DNA of 64,000 bases, taken from positions 408,121-472,120 of the forward strand of contig NZ_RXLQ01000001.1 of assembly GCF_003953935.1 (NCBI RefSeq). Direction: 5' to 3'. The position numbers and the translations under genes were made by a program. Origin of the DNA: Massilia atriviolacea. GTDB taxonomy: Bacteria > Pseudomonadota > Gammaproteobacteria > Burkholderiales > Burkholderiaceae_D. A model generated the notes under the pieces. The model did no database searches, was not told the origin of the DNA, and saw only the letters and a list, made by a program, of their open reading frames with translations. This document shows positions 1-8,932 of the stretch, piece after piece; the stretch's first letter is position 1, and each line of letters begins with the position of its first letter.

Positions 1-850
1 CGGCGGTCCAGCCCGATGCGATGATGATGCCGGTATTGGCCAACGCAAAAATCGGCAGGATGACAAAGGCGACCGGCTTGTGCAGGAAGTGTTCGAGCCG
101 GTGCGAGGGCGCTTGCTGGTCGTCCTGCTTGGCCGAGAAGGGGATGGCGAAGGCCAGCAGCACGCCGGCAATCGTCGCATGCACGCCCGACTTGAGCATC
201 AGGAACCACATGATGGCGCCGCCGAGCAGGTAGGGCGCCAGCGCCATGATGCGCATGACACGGTTCATGCAGACCAGCAGCCCGAACACGGCCATTGCGC
301 CCAGCAGGTATGGCACCGACAATTGCGCGGTGTAGAAGACGGCGATCACGATGATGGCGCCGAGGTCGTCCATGACCGCCAGCGCGGTGAGGAAAATCTT
401 GAGCGAGGCCGGCACGCGGCTGCCCAGCAGGGCCAGTACGCCGAGGGCGAAGGCGATGTCGGTCGCCATCGGAATGCCGATGCCGGCCTGCTTGGGCGAA
501 CCGCTGTTGAAGCCGAAATGAATCAGCGCCGGCACGCAAATGCCGCCCACCGCCGCCACGATCGGCAGCAGCGCGTTCTTGAAGTTGGACAGTTCGCCGT
601 TATACAGCTCGCGTTCCAGTTCCAGCCCGATCAGCAGGAAGAAAATGGCCATCAGGGCATCGTTGATCCAGTGCTCGACGCTGAGTCCGGCCAGCTTGAG
701 GTGCCAGAAGGCCAGGTAATCGCTGCCGAAGGCGGAGTTCGCCAACGCCAGCGACAACAGGGTGCAGACAATCAGGACGATGCCTCCGGCTTTGCTCGAT
801 GCAAAGAACTCCTTGAAACTGTTGGACAGGCTTCTTGCGATAATCGCCAT
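1..850 (-). CDS. nhaA: Na+/H+ antiporter NhaA (C-terminus cut by window edge)
   Basis: This is an inner-membrane sodium/proton antiporter that exports Na+ in exchange for H+ and helps with pH and salt homeostasis. Translating the minus strand from ATG at 850 gives an N-terminus starting MAIIARSLSNSFKEFF, followed by strongly hydrophobic helices. Diagnostic NhaA stretches are visible: HWINDALMAIFFLLIGLELE, then IPMATDIAFALGVLALLG with the paired-Asp helix continuing into ALAVMDDLGAIIVIA. These carry the family's transport aspartates. A good Shine-Dalgarno (AAGGA) lies just upstream of the ATG. About 283 codons are present and the frame runs open off the left end, so roughly the last quarter is missing. 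It is transcribed away from the neighbouring secreted-protein gene by its own promoter region. Family assignment is secure. Confidence 0.95.
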   Translation of the reverse strand, partial: MAIIARSLSNSFKEFFASSKAGGIVLIVCTLLSLALANSAFGSDYLAFWHLKLAGLSVEHWINDALMAIFFLLIGLELERELYNGELSNFKNALLPIVAAVGGICVPALIHFGFNSGSPKQAGIGIPMATDIAFALGVLALLGSRVPASLKIFLTALAVMDDLGAIIVIAVFYTAQLSVPYLLGAMAVFGLLVCMNRVMRIMALAPYLLGGAIMWFLMLKSGVHATIAGVLLAFAIPFSAKQDDQQAPSHRLEHFLHKPVAFVILPIFALANTGIIIASGWTA

Positions 851-1086
851 GTAATTCCTTTCGCCAAAGATTGGCATGGTGGTTCGATCAGGAAAAGCGG
901 TGCCCTGGACGAGCAATGGGAAGAGTGCGGGAAAGCGGAAAGGGAAGGGAAAGTGGGTTCATAGGTCGCAGAAAAGCCGCGTGGCGGCCCGACCATCGCT
1001 ACACCTGCCACACGGACGTGTGGACACCCAGGGTGCAGTATAGCCGATTCCCGGGCTGGCGGGAACCGGCCGGCGCTGCCGCCGGC

Positions 1087-1992
1087 TTACAGCCCGGTGC
1101 GCACATCCTCGACGTAGGTTTCGCCGCTCGCCTTGTTGACGACGGCCCAGCGGTCCAGCTTGCCGAACACGCCAAAACCCAGGATGTCCGTATACCGCTT
1201 GGGGAAGGAATCGGACGACTCCCCCTCGGTATACGTGAAAACGTAGGGCGCCTGCACCGACAAGACCGCCAGACAGGCAATCTGCTTGTGCTGTTCGCGT
1301 GCCTGCTCCGCCGGCATCGACACATAGGACACATAAAGCGCCGAATTCTGGGTGTAGGTCCACACTTTGTAATCGGGATTGACGACGGCCGCTGCCGGTT
1401 CGTTCGCCGGGCCGGCGGGAATCCCCAGCACAAATTCATAATAGACCGACTTGTTTTGGCCGACCAGCGTTCCGGACGAGGAGAGGCGGGTTTCTTCTCT
1501 GCTGATAAAACGGCGCGCATCGCTGAGCTTGCGCATATTCAGTTTATCGGCGGCCGGGGCCTTCATCAACACGTCCTTGAATGGGGGAGCGCTGCGCTCG
1601 ACCCTGAACATCTTCTTGTCGCCGTCGTAGCTTGCGTAGCAAGGAAGCGGAAAGGCGATCGGCGCGACGCCGGCCAGCGCATCGTTGACGGCAAGCGCGT
1701 GCGCCGCCCGGTCCGCCGTCGACGAAAATTCGTCGATCTTGCCGGGGACCGCATTGCGTTTTTCTTCCAGCCAGCGGTAGACCAGTTCAGGCGTGTTCTT
1801 TTCATAGGCCATGGCCGGCAAGGCAGGGTCCCAAAACACGGGAACGAACGGTGTCGGCGGCGCCGCTTCGGGCCTGGCCTGCGGTGCCGGCGCCGTATCG
1901 CGCGGCCTCGCCTTTTTAGCGGGAGCGTGGGCGGATGCGGCCGGCGCGAGAAAGATCATGCCAAGCAAGATCACCACTGAATTGAATTTCAT
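1087..1992 (-). CDS. Secreted protein of unknown function
   Basis: A 301-residue protein of unrecognised family. The first 22 residues (MKFNSVVILLGMIFLAPAASAHA) form a clear Sec signal peptide with an AxA-type cleavage site, so the product is probably periplasmic or secreted. A short Lys/Arg/Pro-rich linker follows (about residues 22-48), then a globular region with several aromatic residues and two lone cysteines. No catalytic motif or membrane helix is apparent after the signal peptide. It sits between nhaA and a tandem palindrome array and is transcribed leftwards, probably alone. A weak AGGAA Shine-Dalgarno precedes the ATG. Function cannot be stated from sequence. Confidence 0.7.
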   Translation of the reverse strand: MKFNSVVILLGMIFLAPAASAHAPAKKARPRDTAPAPQARPEAAPPTPFVPVFWDPALPAMAYEKNTPELVYRWLEEKRNAVPGKIDEFSSTADRAAHALAVNDALAGVAPIAFPLPCYASYDGDKKMFRVERSAPPFKDVLMKAPAADKLNMRKLSDARRFISREETRLSSSGTLVGQNKSVYYEFVLGIPAGPANEPAAAVVNPDYKVWTYTQNSALYVSYVSMPAEQAREQHKQIACLAVLSVQAPYVFTYTEGESSDSFPKRYTDILGFGVFGKLDRWAVVNKASGETYVEDVRTGL

Positions 1993-2086
1993 GACACTGA
2001 TTCCTGTTCATTAATGTTTCCTCAGTGTACGTAGTGCAGATTCTTTTGTCCAGGCAACAACCTCGGCTGCTCCTAAGCGGCCCCAT

Positions 2087-2477
2087 GTCCAAAGCGGTGA
2101 CAGGCACCGAAGTGGACACAGGCTCATCATCCACTAATCGGTTATGTCCGAACCGGTGACAGGCACCGAAGTGGACACAGGCTCATCATCCACTAATCGG
2201 TTATGTCCGAACCGGTGACAGGCACCGGAGTGGACAGGCACCGAAGTGGACACAGGCTCATCATCCACTAATCGGTTATGTCCGAACCGGTGACAGGCAC
2301 CGGAGTGGACACAGGCTCATCATTTAATAATTGTCCAAAGCGGTGACAGGCACCGGAGTGGACACAGGCTCATCATTTAATAATTGTCCAAAGCGGTGAC
2401 AGGCACCGGAGTGGACACAGGCTCATCATTGACTAATCGGCTATGTCCGACCCGGTGACAGGCACCGGAGTGGACAC
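2087..2477. repeat. Tandem array of seven nested-palindrome units
   Basis: Seven direct repeats start at 2087, 2146, 2205, 2280, 2333, 2386 and 2445, with periods of 59, 59, 75, 53, 53 and 59 nt. Each unit opens with a nested dyad: TGTCC, four bases, CGGTG, ACAGG, CACCG, four bases, GGACA. Some copies extend the inner arms to CCGGTG/CACCGG. The linker comes in two forms, one containing CCACTAATCGG and a shorter AT-rich one (TTTAATAATT). The third unit carries a 16-nt internal partial duplication. The array lies between the ends of two leftward transcription units and has no open frame of its own. It resembles a clustered REP-type extragenic palindrome. The linkers repeat, so it is not a CRISPR. 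Confidence 0.9.
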
Positions 2478-2480
2478 GAT

Positions 2481-2518
2481 AAAAAAAGAGCGCCGGACAT
2501 CGTTCGGTCCGGCGCTCT
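2481..2518 (-). terminator. Rho-independent terminator of the di-haem lipoprotein gene
   Basis: A perfect 12-bp stem (AGAGCGCCGGAC at 2487-2498 pairing with 2507-2518) with an 8-nt loop is followed, reading the minus strand, by a run of Ts at 2481-2486. It lies 24 nt past the stop codon of the leftward gene ending at 2543 and directly abuts the palindrome array. Confidence 0.92.
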
Positions 2519-2542
2519 GTTCGCTTGCTCCTCGTTAAGTCC

Positions 2543-5500
2543 TTACAGCGACTTGAGGAATCCCAGCAAGGCTTCGCGGTCCTGCGCCGAGAGCGCTTCG
2601 AAACGCTGGCGCGAGCGATCGGCTTCGCCGCCGTGCCACAGGATCGCTTCGGTCAGGTTGCGCGCGCGGCCGTCGTGCAGGTAGCCGGACTTGCCTTCCT
2701 TGCCCATGACCATGTCGGTGTACCCGATCCCCCACAGCGGCGCGGTACGCCACATATTGCCCTTGGCCTGGCCTTCGGCGAACTTGTCGGCCAGTCCGGG
2801 TCCCATGTCATGCAGCAGCATGTCGGTGTACGGACGGATGGTCTGGTTGCGCAGCTCGGCGAACAGGTGGCCGGGGCCGGTCTTCATCTGGACCGTGTGG
2901 CAGGCGGCGCAGCGCATGCCCTGGAACAGCTTGGCGCCGGCGCTGATCTGCTGGGCGTCGACGCGGTGCTCGTCGAGCGGTGCCACACCCTTCGGAAAGC
3001 CGCTGGCAACGCTGCGCTGGGCCGGCACGCCGACCAGGGCCAGGTAGTGCGAGATCGACTTCAGGTCGGCTTCGATGATGCCTTTCTGCGCGCCTTTCGA
3101 GGCGCAACCGGCCGGATCGGCGGCGCAGCTGCGGTTCGGGTACACCGGCGAGGTGACCGACATGTCGAGCAGCAGCGCGTCGGCGCTCTGGTGACGCAGG
3201 GTCGCCTTGGAAGCCTTCCAGCCGAAGCGGCCGAGGCGCACCGCGCCGCTTTCCGGGTCGAACACGAAGTTGGCAACGCCCTTGATCCCGTCGGCGTCGG
3301 CCGGCTGGGCCGCGCGCGCCAGGATGTCGCTTTCAGGAATCGCTTCGAGCAGGCCGGTGCCGATCATCGGCTGCGCCGCGCGCAGCGAAAAGGCGTCCGG
3401 GACCGGGCCTTCGAAGCCCAGCGTCGGCTTGCGCAGTTCGACCGTGGTGCCGTCGGCCAGCTTGACCGAACGGGTCTCGAAGCCGGCCACGCGCGCGCCC
3501 ATGCCCCAGTTCTGCGCAGTGCCGCTCGGCGACACGGCGTTCATCTGGACCGCGGTGCCGTACAGCGGATGCGGTACCTGCTGGCCGTTGGCGCCGCTGG
3601 CAGCGACGCGCACCGACATGCTGTCCAGGCGCTGACCGAGTGCGGCCGGCGCCGGGCTGCGGCCGTTGTTGACGTGGCAGGCGATACAGGCCGACTGGTT
3701 GTAGCGCTGGCCTTGCAGGCCGACCGCCGGAGCATAGCGGTCGTTGCCGCCCTCGTTATGGTCGCCGGTCAGGAAGTTGGTGTGCACCAGGCGCCGGCCT
3801 TCGACGAAACGCTGCATGTTCTGCATGCCGACGTTGTTGTGCGGCTGCTGGAACATGAACAGGCCGTTGTCGGTGTAGTTGTACGAAATCGAACCCTGGC
3901 CGCCGGACAGGGTCTCTTCCGGCAGCGGCACCGAATTCAGGCGCGGCTGCACGCCGTACCACGGCTTCAGGCCGGCGCCGACCACGTACACCCATTCGTA
4001 GGAGTAATAGCGGATGCCGCCGGTATCGCCCTTGGCGGCCATCGATTCCTTGGTCGAGAAGAACGAGGGCGACACTTCGATGATGTCGCCGGCGACCAGC
4101 GGCCGTCCCGGCACGCTCTTACCGTTCGGCATGCCGTTGGCGTCGATGCCGCCGTGGCCCGGATAGCCCTTGACCAGCAGGGTGCAGGCGCCGTTGATGC
4201 CGTTGGCATTGGTCAGCTTGCTGTTGGCGGGGTAGGGGATCGGGGCGCACTGGGCCACGCTGCGGTCGACCAGTTCGCCGGGATTCATCCAGCCGTAGCC
4301 GGTCACGCCGGGACGGTCGAAGGCGCGGAAGAAGGCGATCCCGCCCGACAAAAAGTCGGTCTGGGTGTACTGGTTGACGATCAGCTGCGGCTTGGTGACG
4401 CCGGCCACGCGGCTGTTGTCGATGATCTCCACGCCCCAGGTGCGGTTCTTGAAGTACTGCGGCACGAAGGTGAGGTAGTTGCCCGGGCCTTTGTCGACGG
4501 CCTGGCCGGTGGCCGGGTCGACCGTTTCGTTGGGACCGTAGCCGATTTCGTTCCAGTCCTCGCCGCGCTCGCGGCCGTGGCGCGCCAGGCCGCGTGCGCC
4601 GAAGCGGGTGACCAGGGTGCCGTCGGGCAGGGTGAACTGCAGCGTTTCGAGCGGTTCGGCGCTGGTCGGCAGGGGCGTGAGGGCGCTGCCGTTGGCCGGG
4701 AAGGGATGGGCCGAGGTGACCGTCGGCGGCACCGTGTTGTCGCTGCCCGGCGTCTTGAATTCGACTTCGAACAGCGAGTAGCCGTACTGGGTGGCGCGGG
4801 CCACGCCCTGCAGGCGGATGAAGCGGGCGTTGATGCCCAGGTTGAAGAATTCTTCGATGCCGCCGCGGCCGTTGCTGACGCTGCGCACCTGGGTCCAGTT
4901 CTGGCCGTCATCGGATACGCGCAGTTCGTACTGCTTGCCGTAGGCGTTTTCCCATTGCAGCTTCATGTAGCCGACCTGGGTCTTCGCGCCGAAGTCGAAT
5001 TCGATCCAGGCGCCGTCTTCCGACCGGCTGGCCCAGCGCGTGCCCGCCTTGCCGTCGATGGCCTGGGCGGCCGACATGCCCTGGTTTTCCACCGCCGAGG
5101 ACGTTGCCGCGACCGGTTTGATCGCCACGCCAGGCTGGCCGGGGTCGACCGGGCCGGGGGCGGGGACCGGCGTCGGGGTCGGCGTGGCCGGCACCGGCGC
5201 GCCCGTGAAGGCCTGGATTTCGAAGATCGAGTAGCCGTACTGCGAGGAGCGCTTGACGCCCTGCATGCGCAGATAGCGGCCTTTGCCGTTCAGGCCGGCG
5301 ATGTCTTCGGTGCCGCCCTGGCTGTTCTCGACGCTGCGGATCGTGGTCCAGTTGGCGTTGTCTTCCGATACTTGCAAGAGGTAGGCGCTGGCGTGGGCGT
5401 TTTCCCAGTCGATCCGCACGCGGGTGACGAGTTCGGACTTGCCGAAGTCGAGCGTGAGCGATTCGCCGTCGTTGAAGCCGCTGCCCCAGCGCGTCTTGTC

Positions 5501-5779
5501 GTTGTGGTCGATGGCGGAAGCGCCGCCCAGGTCGCCGCGCTCGGCCGAACTGGCACTGGCGCCAACCGGCGTGAGCGCGGTTTCGGCCGCCGCGCCGGCC
5601 GCCATGCGCGACGTGCCGCTCATGCCGCCCTGGCCGACCGGTGCCGATTCGCCGCCGCCATTGCCGCCGCAAGCGGCCAGCAGCAGGGTCAGGGCAAGGG
5701 GCAGGCCCTGGACCGACAGCTTGCGCAATGGTCCCCGCGTCGCTCCAGGCCGGCGCGATCCCGATGTTGAATACCTCAT
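2543..5779 (-). CDS. Discoidin-domain, di-haem c-type (DHOR/DUF1111-like) lipoprotein
   Basis: A predicted 1078-residue surface or periplasmic lipoprotein. The ATG at 5779 was chosen because GAGGT sits 7 nt upstream and it places a lipobox (LLLAAC, Cys at about residue 37) correctly; an in-frame ATG at 5914 would add 45 unlikely residues. After the lipid anchor come two F5/8 type C (discoidin-like) modules at about residues 60-190 and 210-350, each ending in a 'QYGYS-F-E' strand and joined by a Pro/Thr linker. The C-terminal two thirds resemble the di-haem oxidoreductase family (a 'thiol oxidoreductase'/peroxidase-like group). They carry CIACH at about residue 697 and CAACH at about 957, both covalent haem c sites. 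The discoidin modules suggest binding to a carbohydrate surface. Substrate and reaction are unknown. It is monocistronic with its own terminator. Confidence 0.85.
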   Translation of the reverse strand: MRYSTSGSRRPGATRGPLRKLSVQGLPLALTLLLAACGGNGGGESAPVGQGGMSGTSRMAAGAAAETALTPVGASASSAERGDLGGASAIDHNDKTRWGSGFNDGESLTLDFGKSELVTRVRIDWENAHASAYLLQVSEDNANWTTIRSVENSQGGTEDIAGLNGKGRYLRMQGVKRSSQYGYSIFEIQAFTGAPVPATPTPTPVPAPGPVDPGQPGVAIKPVAATSSAVENQGMSAAQAIDGKAGTRWASRSEDGAWIEFDFGAKTQVGYMKLQWENAYGKQYELRVSDDGQNWTQVRSVSNGRGGIEEFFNLGINARFIRLQGVARATQYGYSLFEVEFKTPGSDNTVPPTVTSAHPFPANGSALTPLPTSAEPLETLQFTLPDGTLVTRFGARGLARHGRERGEDWNEIGYGPNETVDPATGQAVDKGPGNYLTFVPQYFKNRTWGVEIIDNSRVAGVTKPQLIVNQYTQTDFLSGGIAFFRAFDRPGVTGYGWMNPGELVDRSVAQCAPIPYPANSKLTNANGINGACTLLVKGYPGHGGIDANGMPNGKSVPGRPLVAGDIIEVSPSFFSTKESMAAKGDTGGIRYYSYEWVYVVGAGLKPWYGVQPRLNSVPLPEETLSGGQGSISYNYTDNGLFMFQQPHNNVGMQNMQRFVEGRRLVHTNFLTGDHNEGGNDRYAPAVGLQGQRYNQSACIACHVNNGRSPAPAALGQRLDSMSVRVAASGANGQQVPHPLYGTAVQMNAVSPSGTAQNWGMGARVAGFETRSVKLADGTTVELRKPTLGFEGPVPDAFSLRAAQPMIGTGLLEAIPESDILARAAQPADADGIKGVANFVFDPESGAVRLGRFGWKASKATLRHQSADALLLDMSVTSPVYPNRSCAADPAGCASKGAQKGIIEADLKSISHYLALVGVPAQRSVASGFPKGVAPLDEHRVDAQQISAGAKLFQGMRCAACHTVQMKTGPGHLFAELRNQTIRPYTDMLLHDMGPGLADKFAEGQAKGNMWRTAPLWGIGYTDMVMGKEGKSGYLHDGRARNLTEAILWHGGEADRSRQRFEALSAQDREALLGFLKSL

Positions 5780-6079
5780 GTTTACCTCGTTGTAGTCGGA
5801 CTTCATTAAAAAGTGATACGGGCAGTGTCGGTTCGGCCCGCATGCTTCTCTTGTTGTGGCCAGGGTGATCGGCCATCCTGGCGCCGCGCAGTTTCTTGAA
5901 TACACTGCTTTCAATTTGCATCTTTATAACATGCACATATGGCAATCTGGAAACGTTACCATGGCATTTGGTGGTTTTTTGTGAGGATGTGTTGGGAGGG
6001 CGCGACGAAAACAGTCGTGCGTATTGACGCGCGCAGGCAGCGCCTGGCTACCTGCGGCAGGGGGAAACGGGCGGGCGGC
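5780..6079. other. Intergenic region, no gene seen
   Basis: This 300-nt stretch separates the start of the leftward lipoprotein gene from the stop of the next leftward gene. It must hold the lipoprotein promoter and the end of the permease transcript. The part near 5900-5980 is less GC-rich. No hairpin with a T-run and no conserved open frame stood out. Confidence 0.5.
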
Positions 6080-7132
6080 TCAGGCCGCGTGCTGGTCCGG
6101 AGCGGCCGGCGCGGGGTCCGGCTGCGCGCCGCGCAGCCACCAGAACAGCACCGCCATCATGAAGGGACCGATAAACAGGCCGAGCACGCCGATGGTCGAG
6201 ACGCCGCCCAGCAAGCCGAAGAGCACGGCCAGGAAGGGCAGGTTGACGCGCTGGCCGATCAGCTTCGGGCGCACGAATTTATCGACCAGGAACAATTCGA
6301 ACGCGCCCCAGCAGAACAGGCCGAGCGCCGGGCCGGGATGGCCCTGTCCCAGCAGCAGCAGCGATACCGAGGTGAACGCCAGCGGCGCGCCGCCCGGTAT
6401 CAGCGCGAGGTAGCCGGTGATGACGCCCAGCAGTACCGGGGCGGGCGCGCCGGCCACCGCGTAGGCCAGCCCCAGGACCACCCCTTCCAGGATCGCCACC
6501 GAGCACAGGCCCAGCGCGGTGCCGCGCACGGACAGCGGCAGCAGGCGGCGCAGCACGGGGTAGTGCTTCGGCATCAGCCGGTCGCCCGCGTGATCGACGT
6601 AATGCGCCACGGCGGGGCCGTGCAGGTACAGGATGAACAGGGTGAGCATCGCCAGGAACAGGTACAGGGCCTGGGTCAGGATGGTCGCGCCCAGGGTGCG
6701 GGCGGTACCGGTCAGGAAGGGCACGAAGTCGCCCGCCGTGGTCTGGATCAGGGTGCCGAGTCCGCCCGGTTGCGCCAGGTGCTGTTCCCACCATTTCAGT
6801 GCCGAGGCGGCGACCAGGGGCACGCGCGCGAGCCATTCCGGCGCCGGCACGCCGGTCTGGTTGATCTGGCCCAGCAAGCGCTCGACCGTGGCCAGCTCGT
6901 TGCTGAGGGTATTGAACAGGAACACGGTCGGTCCCATGAAGCTGACCACCAGCACCGCAACCAGCGAGGCCGCGCTGGCCAGGCGCGACCATCCGCGTCG
7001 CAGCAGCCGTTCGTGCAGCGGCCAGGTGATGACGGCAAGCAGTCCGGCCCAGGCCAGCGAGCGCAGGAAATGCTGAAGCAGGAAGGCCAGCGCAATCGCA
7101 AACAACAATGGCAACAAGGGAAATTTGGACAT
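6080..7132 (-). CDS. AI-2E (PerM/YdiK-type) family membrane permease
   Basis: A 350-residue polytopic inner-membrane protein of the AI-2E/PerM family. About seven to eight hydrophobic helices are visible, including the pair at residues 1-35, one at about 60-80 and a cluster in the C-terminal half. The C-terminal signature with GYLALIPGGAPLAFTS, then VDKFVRPKLIGQRVNLPFL and GLFIGPFMMAVLF, is typical of the family. Members have been linked to autoinducer-2 export or Na+/H+ exchange, but most have no proven substrate, so none is assigned. Length fits the family. It is transcribed leftwards and diverges from the recombinase gene across about 240 nt. Confidence 0.9.
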   Translation of the reverse strand: MSKFPLLPLLFAIALAFLLQHFLRSLAWAGLLAVITWPLHERLLRRGWSRLASAASLVAVLVVSFMGPTVFLFNTLSNELATVERLLGQINQTGVPAPEWLARVPLVAASALKWWEQHLAQPGGLGTLIQTTAGDFVPFLTGTARTLGATILTQALYLFLAMLTLFILYLHGPAVAHYVDHAGDRLMPKHYPVLRRLLPLSVRGTALGLCSVAILEGVVLGLAYAVAGAPAPVLLGVITGYLALIPGGAPLAFTSVSLLLLGQGHPGPALGLFCWGAFELFLVDKFVRPKLIGQRVNLPFLAVLFGLLGGVSTIGVLGLFIGPFMMAVLFWWLRGAQPDPAPAAPDQHAA

Positions 7133-7337
7133 GCCGTCGACTCCGGGAAGCGAATAACGTTGCCGATCGACCCGGACCAGCCGGGCGATGCATCCGGCGC
7201 CTGTGGCGCTCGCGGAAAAGGCGGCAGATTATACCTCTTATATAGCCACCGATGAGCCATGAAACGGCCGCGGCCGACAGCTCGGGACGGCCATTGCGCC
7301 GCGTCCGGATGCGTACCAGGAAGTGGCCGAAATGCTA

Positions 7338-7357
7338 TACTGTACGTTAACACAGTA
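7338..7357. promoter_or_regulatory. LexA-like SOS box overlapping a -10 element
   Basis: The palindrome TACTGT-N8-ACAGTA contains the canonical CTGT-N8-ACAG LexA core at 7340-7355 and extends it by two matching bases on each side. A -10-like TATACT (7336-7341) overlaps its left arm, a position that would let a repressor block initiation. The box ends 15 nt before the recombinase ATG. That LexA binds here is inferred from the match. Confidence 0.75.
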
Positions 7358-7372
7358 CCCGACCCATTCCGC

Positions 7373-8536
7373 ATGCACAAATTCACGCCGATCAACCTGG
7401 AACCGGTGGCCCGCAGCGGTCCTGTTCCCAGCGAAACCAAACGCCCGGACATCGGCATTTTCCACGTGGCCGACGACGCCATCACGAACGCCGCCACCGA
7501 CAGCGAAATCGCGCGCGAATTCATCGCCCACGGCGAACTGAGCGAAAAGTCGATCGCCAACACGCAAAAGGAATTGTTTCGCTTTCTCACCTGGTGCCGC
7601 GAAGAAGCGGGCCGGTCTTTCCACCAGCTCAGCGTGGCCGACCTGAACCTGTACAAGGAATTCCTCAAGAACCCGCCGCCCGACTGGGTCGCCACCACCA
7701 AGTGGCCGCGCACCGATCCGCGCTACCGCCCGTTTACGGGGCCGCTGTCGGATGCCAGCCGGCGCCAGGCGATGATCGCCGTCAAGGGTTTGCTGGCTTT
7801 CGCGGAACAGACCGGCTACATGCGGCGCAATCCGGCGCGCCTGGTCAAGAATGTCAGGGCGCCGGTGGCCAGCCGCATCACGCGCTACCTGACGCCGGAC
7901 GCCATCGCGCTGGCCCTGGCCACGGTGTCGGCGCGCGCCGCCGACACGCCCTCGGCCCTGCGCCGGCGCGCGCGCGACCGCTTCCTGCTGGTGGCGTTCA
8001 CGCATACGGGCGCGCGCCTGAACGAAATCGTCAGCGCGCACATGGGCGCGATTTATACCGAAGGCAACGGCCGCTGGTGGCTCGACGTCATCGGCAAGGG
8101 CAACAAGCCGCGCCGCCTGCCGGTGCCGCCGGACATGCTGGACGCCTTGCGCGACTACCGCCAGGCGTACGGGCTGCTGCCGCAGACCGCGCGCACCGAC
8201 CGCACGCCGCTGGTCCTGTCGAGCCGCACCCATTCGCTGGCGCGCATCACCGACGAAGCGGCCGCCCAGGCGCTCAAGGCCGTGTTCGGTGAAGCCGCCT
8301 CGGCCGCCGCCGCCCGGGGCGACACGGAAACCGCCGCCGTGCTGCGCCAGGCCTCGCCGCACTGGCTGCGCCACAGCATGCTGACCAACCATGCCAACAA
8401 CGGCGTGCAACTCAAAACCCTGCAGGATACCGCCGGGCACGCCAACATCGCCACCACGGCGGCCTACCTGCACAAGACCGACAACGAACGCCACGACGAG
8501 ATCCTCGCGTCGGTGATCGGCAGGGGCGCTGCCTGA
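7373..8536 (+). CDS. Tyrosine recombinase/integrase under a LexA-like box
   Basis: A 387-residue tyrosine-type site-specific recombinase. The N-terminal SAM-like core-binding domain spans about residues 45-165 and the catalytic domain about 175-380. The active-site set is complete: Arg215 in GARLNE, a Lys in the GKGNKPRRLPVP beta-hairpin, His330 and Arg333 in HWLRHS, His356 in the GHANIATTAAY motif, and the nucleophile Tyr365. The ATG at 7373 was chosen because it follows the LexA-like box and matches where homology begins; no strong Shine-Dalgarno is visible. No excisionase, cargo genes or obvious att repeats lie next to it, so it is either a stand-alone chromosomal recombinase or the last remnant of an element. 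It is not recognisable as IntI or XerC/D. Confidence 0.88.
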   Translation: MHKFTPINLEPVARSGPVPSETKRPDIGIFHVADDAITNAATDSEIAREFIAHGELSEKSIANTQKELFRFLTWCREEAGRSFHQLSVADLNLYKEFLKNPPPDWVATTKWPRTDPRYRPFTGPLSDASRRQAMIAVKGLLAFAEQTGYMRRNPARLVKNVRAPVASRITRYLTPDAIALALATVSARAADTPSALRRRARDRFLLVAFTHTGARLNEIVSAHMGAIYTEGNGRWWLDVIGKGNKPRRLPVPPDMLDALRDYRQAYGLLPQTARTDRTPLVLSSRTHSLARITDEAAAQALKAVFGEAASAAAARGDTETAAVLRQASPHWLRHSMLTNHANNGVQLKTLQDTAGHANIATTAAYLHKTDNERHDEILASVIGRGAA

Positions 8537-8566
8537 GCGCCCATCTCAGCAGATCGGCCCCAAGCG

Positions 8567-8932
8567 CTACGTTTTCCCGCCATCCGGGCCGGCAGCGACG
8601 GCGCGCGCATGGATGAGCAGGGTAATTTCCACCAGGTGGCTCGAATACAGCTGCGCGAGGCTGTCGACCAGCGCGGCCAGCGCGTCGTCCTGTGGGCCGA
8701 AACTGAAGCGCGACGGCGACTCGGCGCCGGCCAGCATGCCCGCTTGCCGCAGCGCGTCGAGCACTTCCCGGGCTGCGGCAGTCTGGATATACAGGCGTTG
8801 CGCCAGCTCCGCTGCGGACCACGGGGCCGGCGCGCTGGCATGCAACAGCATCAGCGCTTCGAGGTGCGGTACGGAAACAAGATGCTCCGCGATCAGGCGG
8901 CGTACCGCGCGAGGAATCGGTTTTTTCGCCAT
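8567..8932 (-). CDS. Small protein with predicted winged-helix fold
   Basis: A 121-residue protein, basic at its N-terminus (MAKKPIPRAVRRL). It has a helix-rich segment resembling a winged helix-turn-helix at about residues 18-70: the pattern LEALMLLH, then SAAELAQRLYI, then AREVLDALRQAGML is typical of small transcription regulators. It ends 30 nt from the recombinase stop codon in convergent orientation. The family is not recognised with certainty. A role as a DNA-binding regulator is inferred from the predicted fold only. Confidence 0.65.
   Translation of the reverse strand: MAKKPIPRAVRRLIAEHLVSVPHLEALMLLHASAPAPWSAAELAQRLYIQTAAAREVLDALRQAGMLAGAESPSRFSFGPQDDALAALVDSLAQLYSSHLVEITLLIHARAVAAGPDGGKT

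Noticed and set aside
80-964. Forward 294-codon open frame opposite nhaA
   Set aside because: It is antisense to a clear NhaA coding sequence and has the His/Gln/Arg-rich composition typical of reverse frames in high-GC DNA.
2087-2477. Possible CRISPR array
   Set aside because: The segments between repeats are themselves repeated in two forms, periods vary, and no cas genes are present. It is a tandem palindrome array.
2525-5770. Forward 1081-codon open frame
   Set aside because: It is the antisense shadow of the discoidin/di-haem lipoprotein, which has a lipobox, two haem sites and a terminator.
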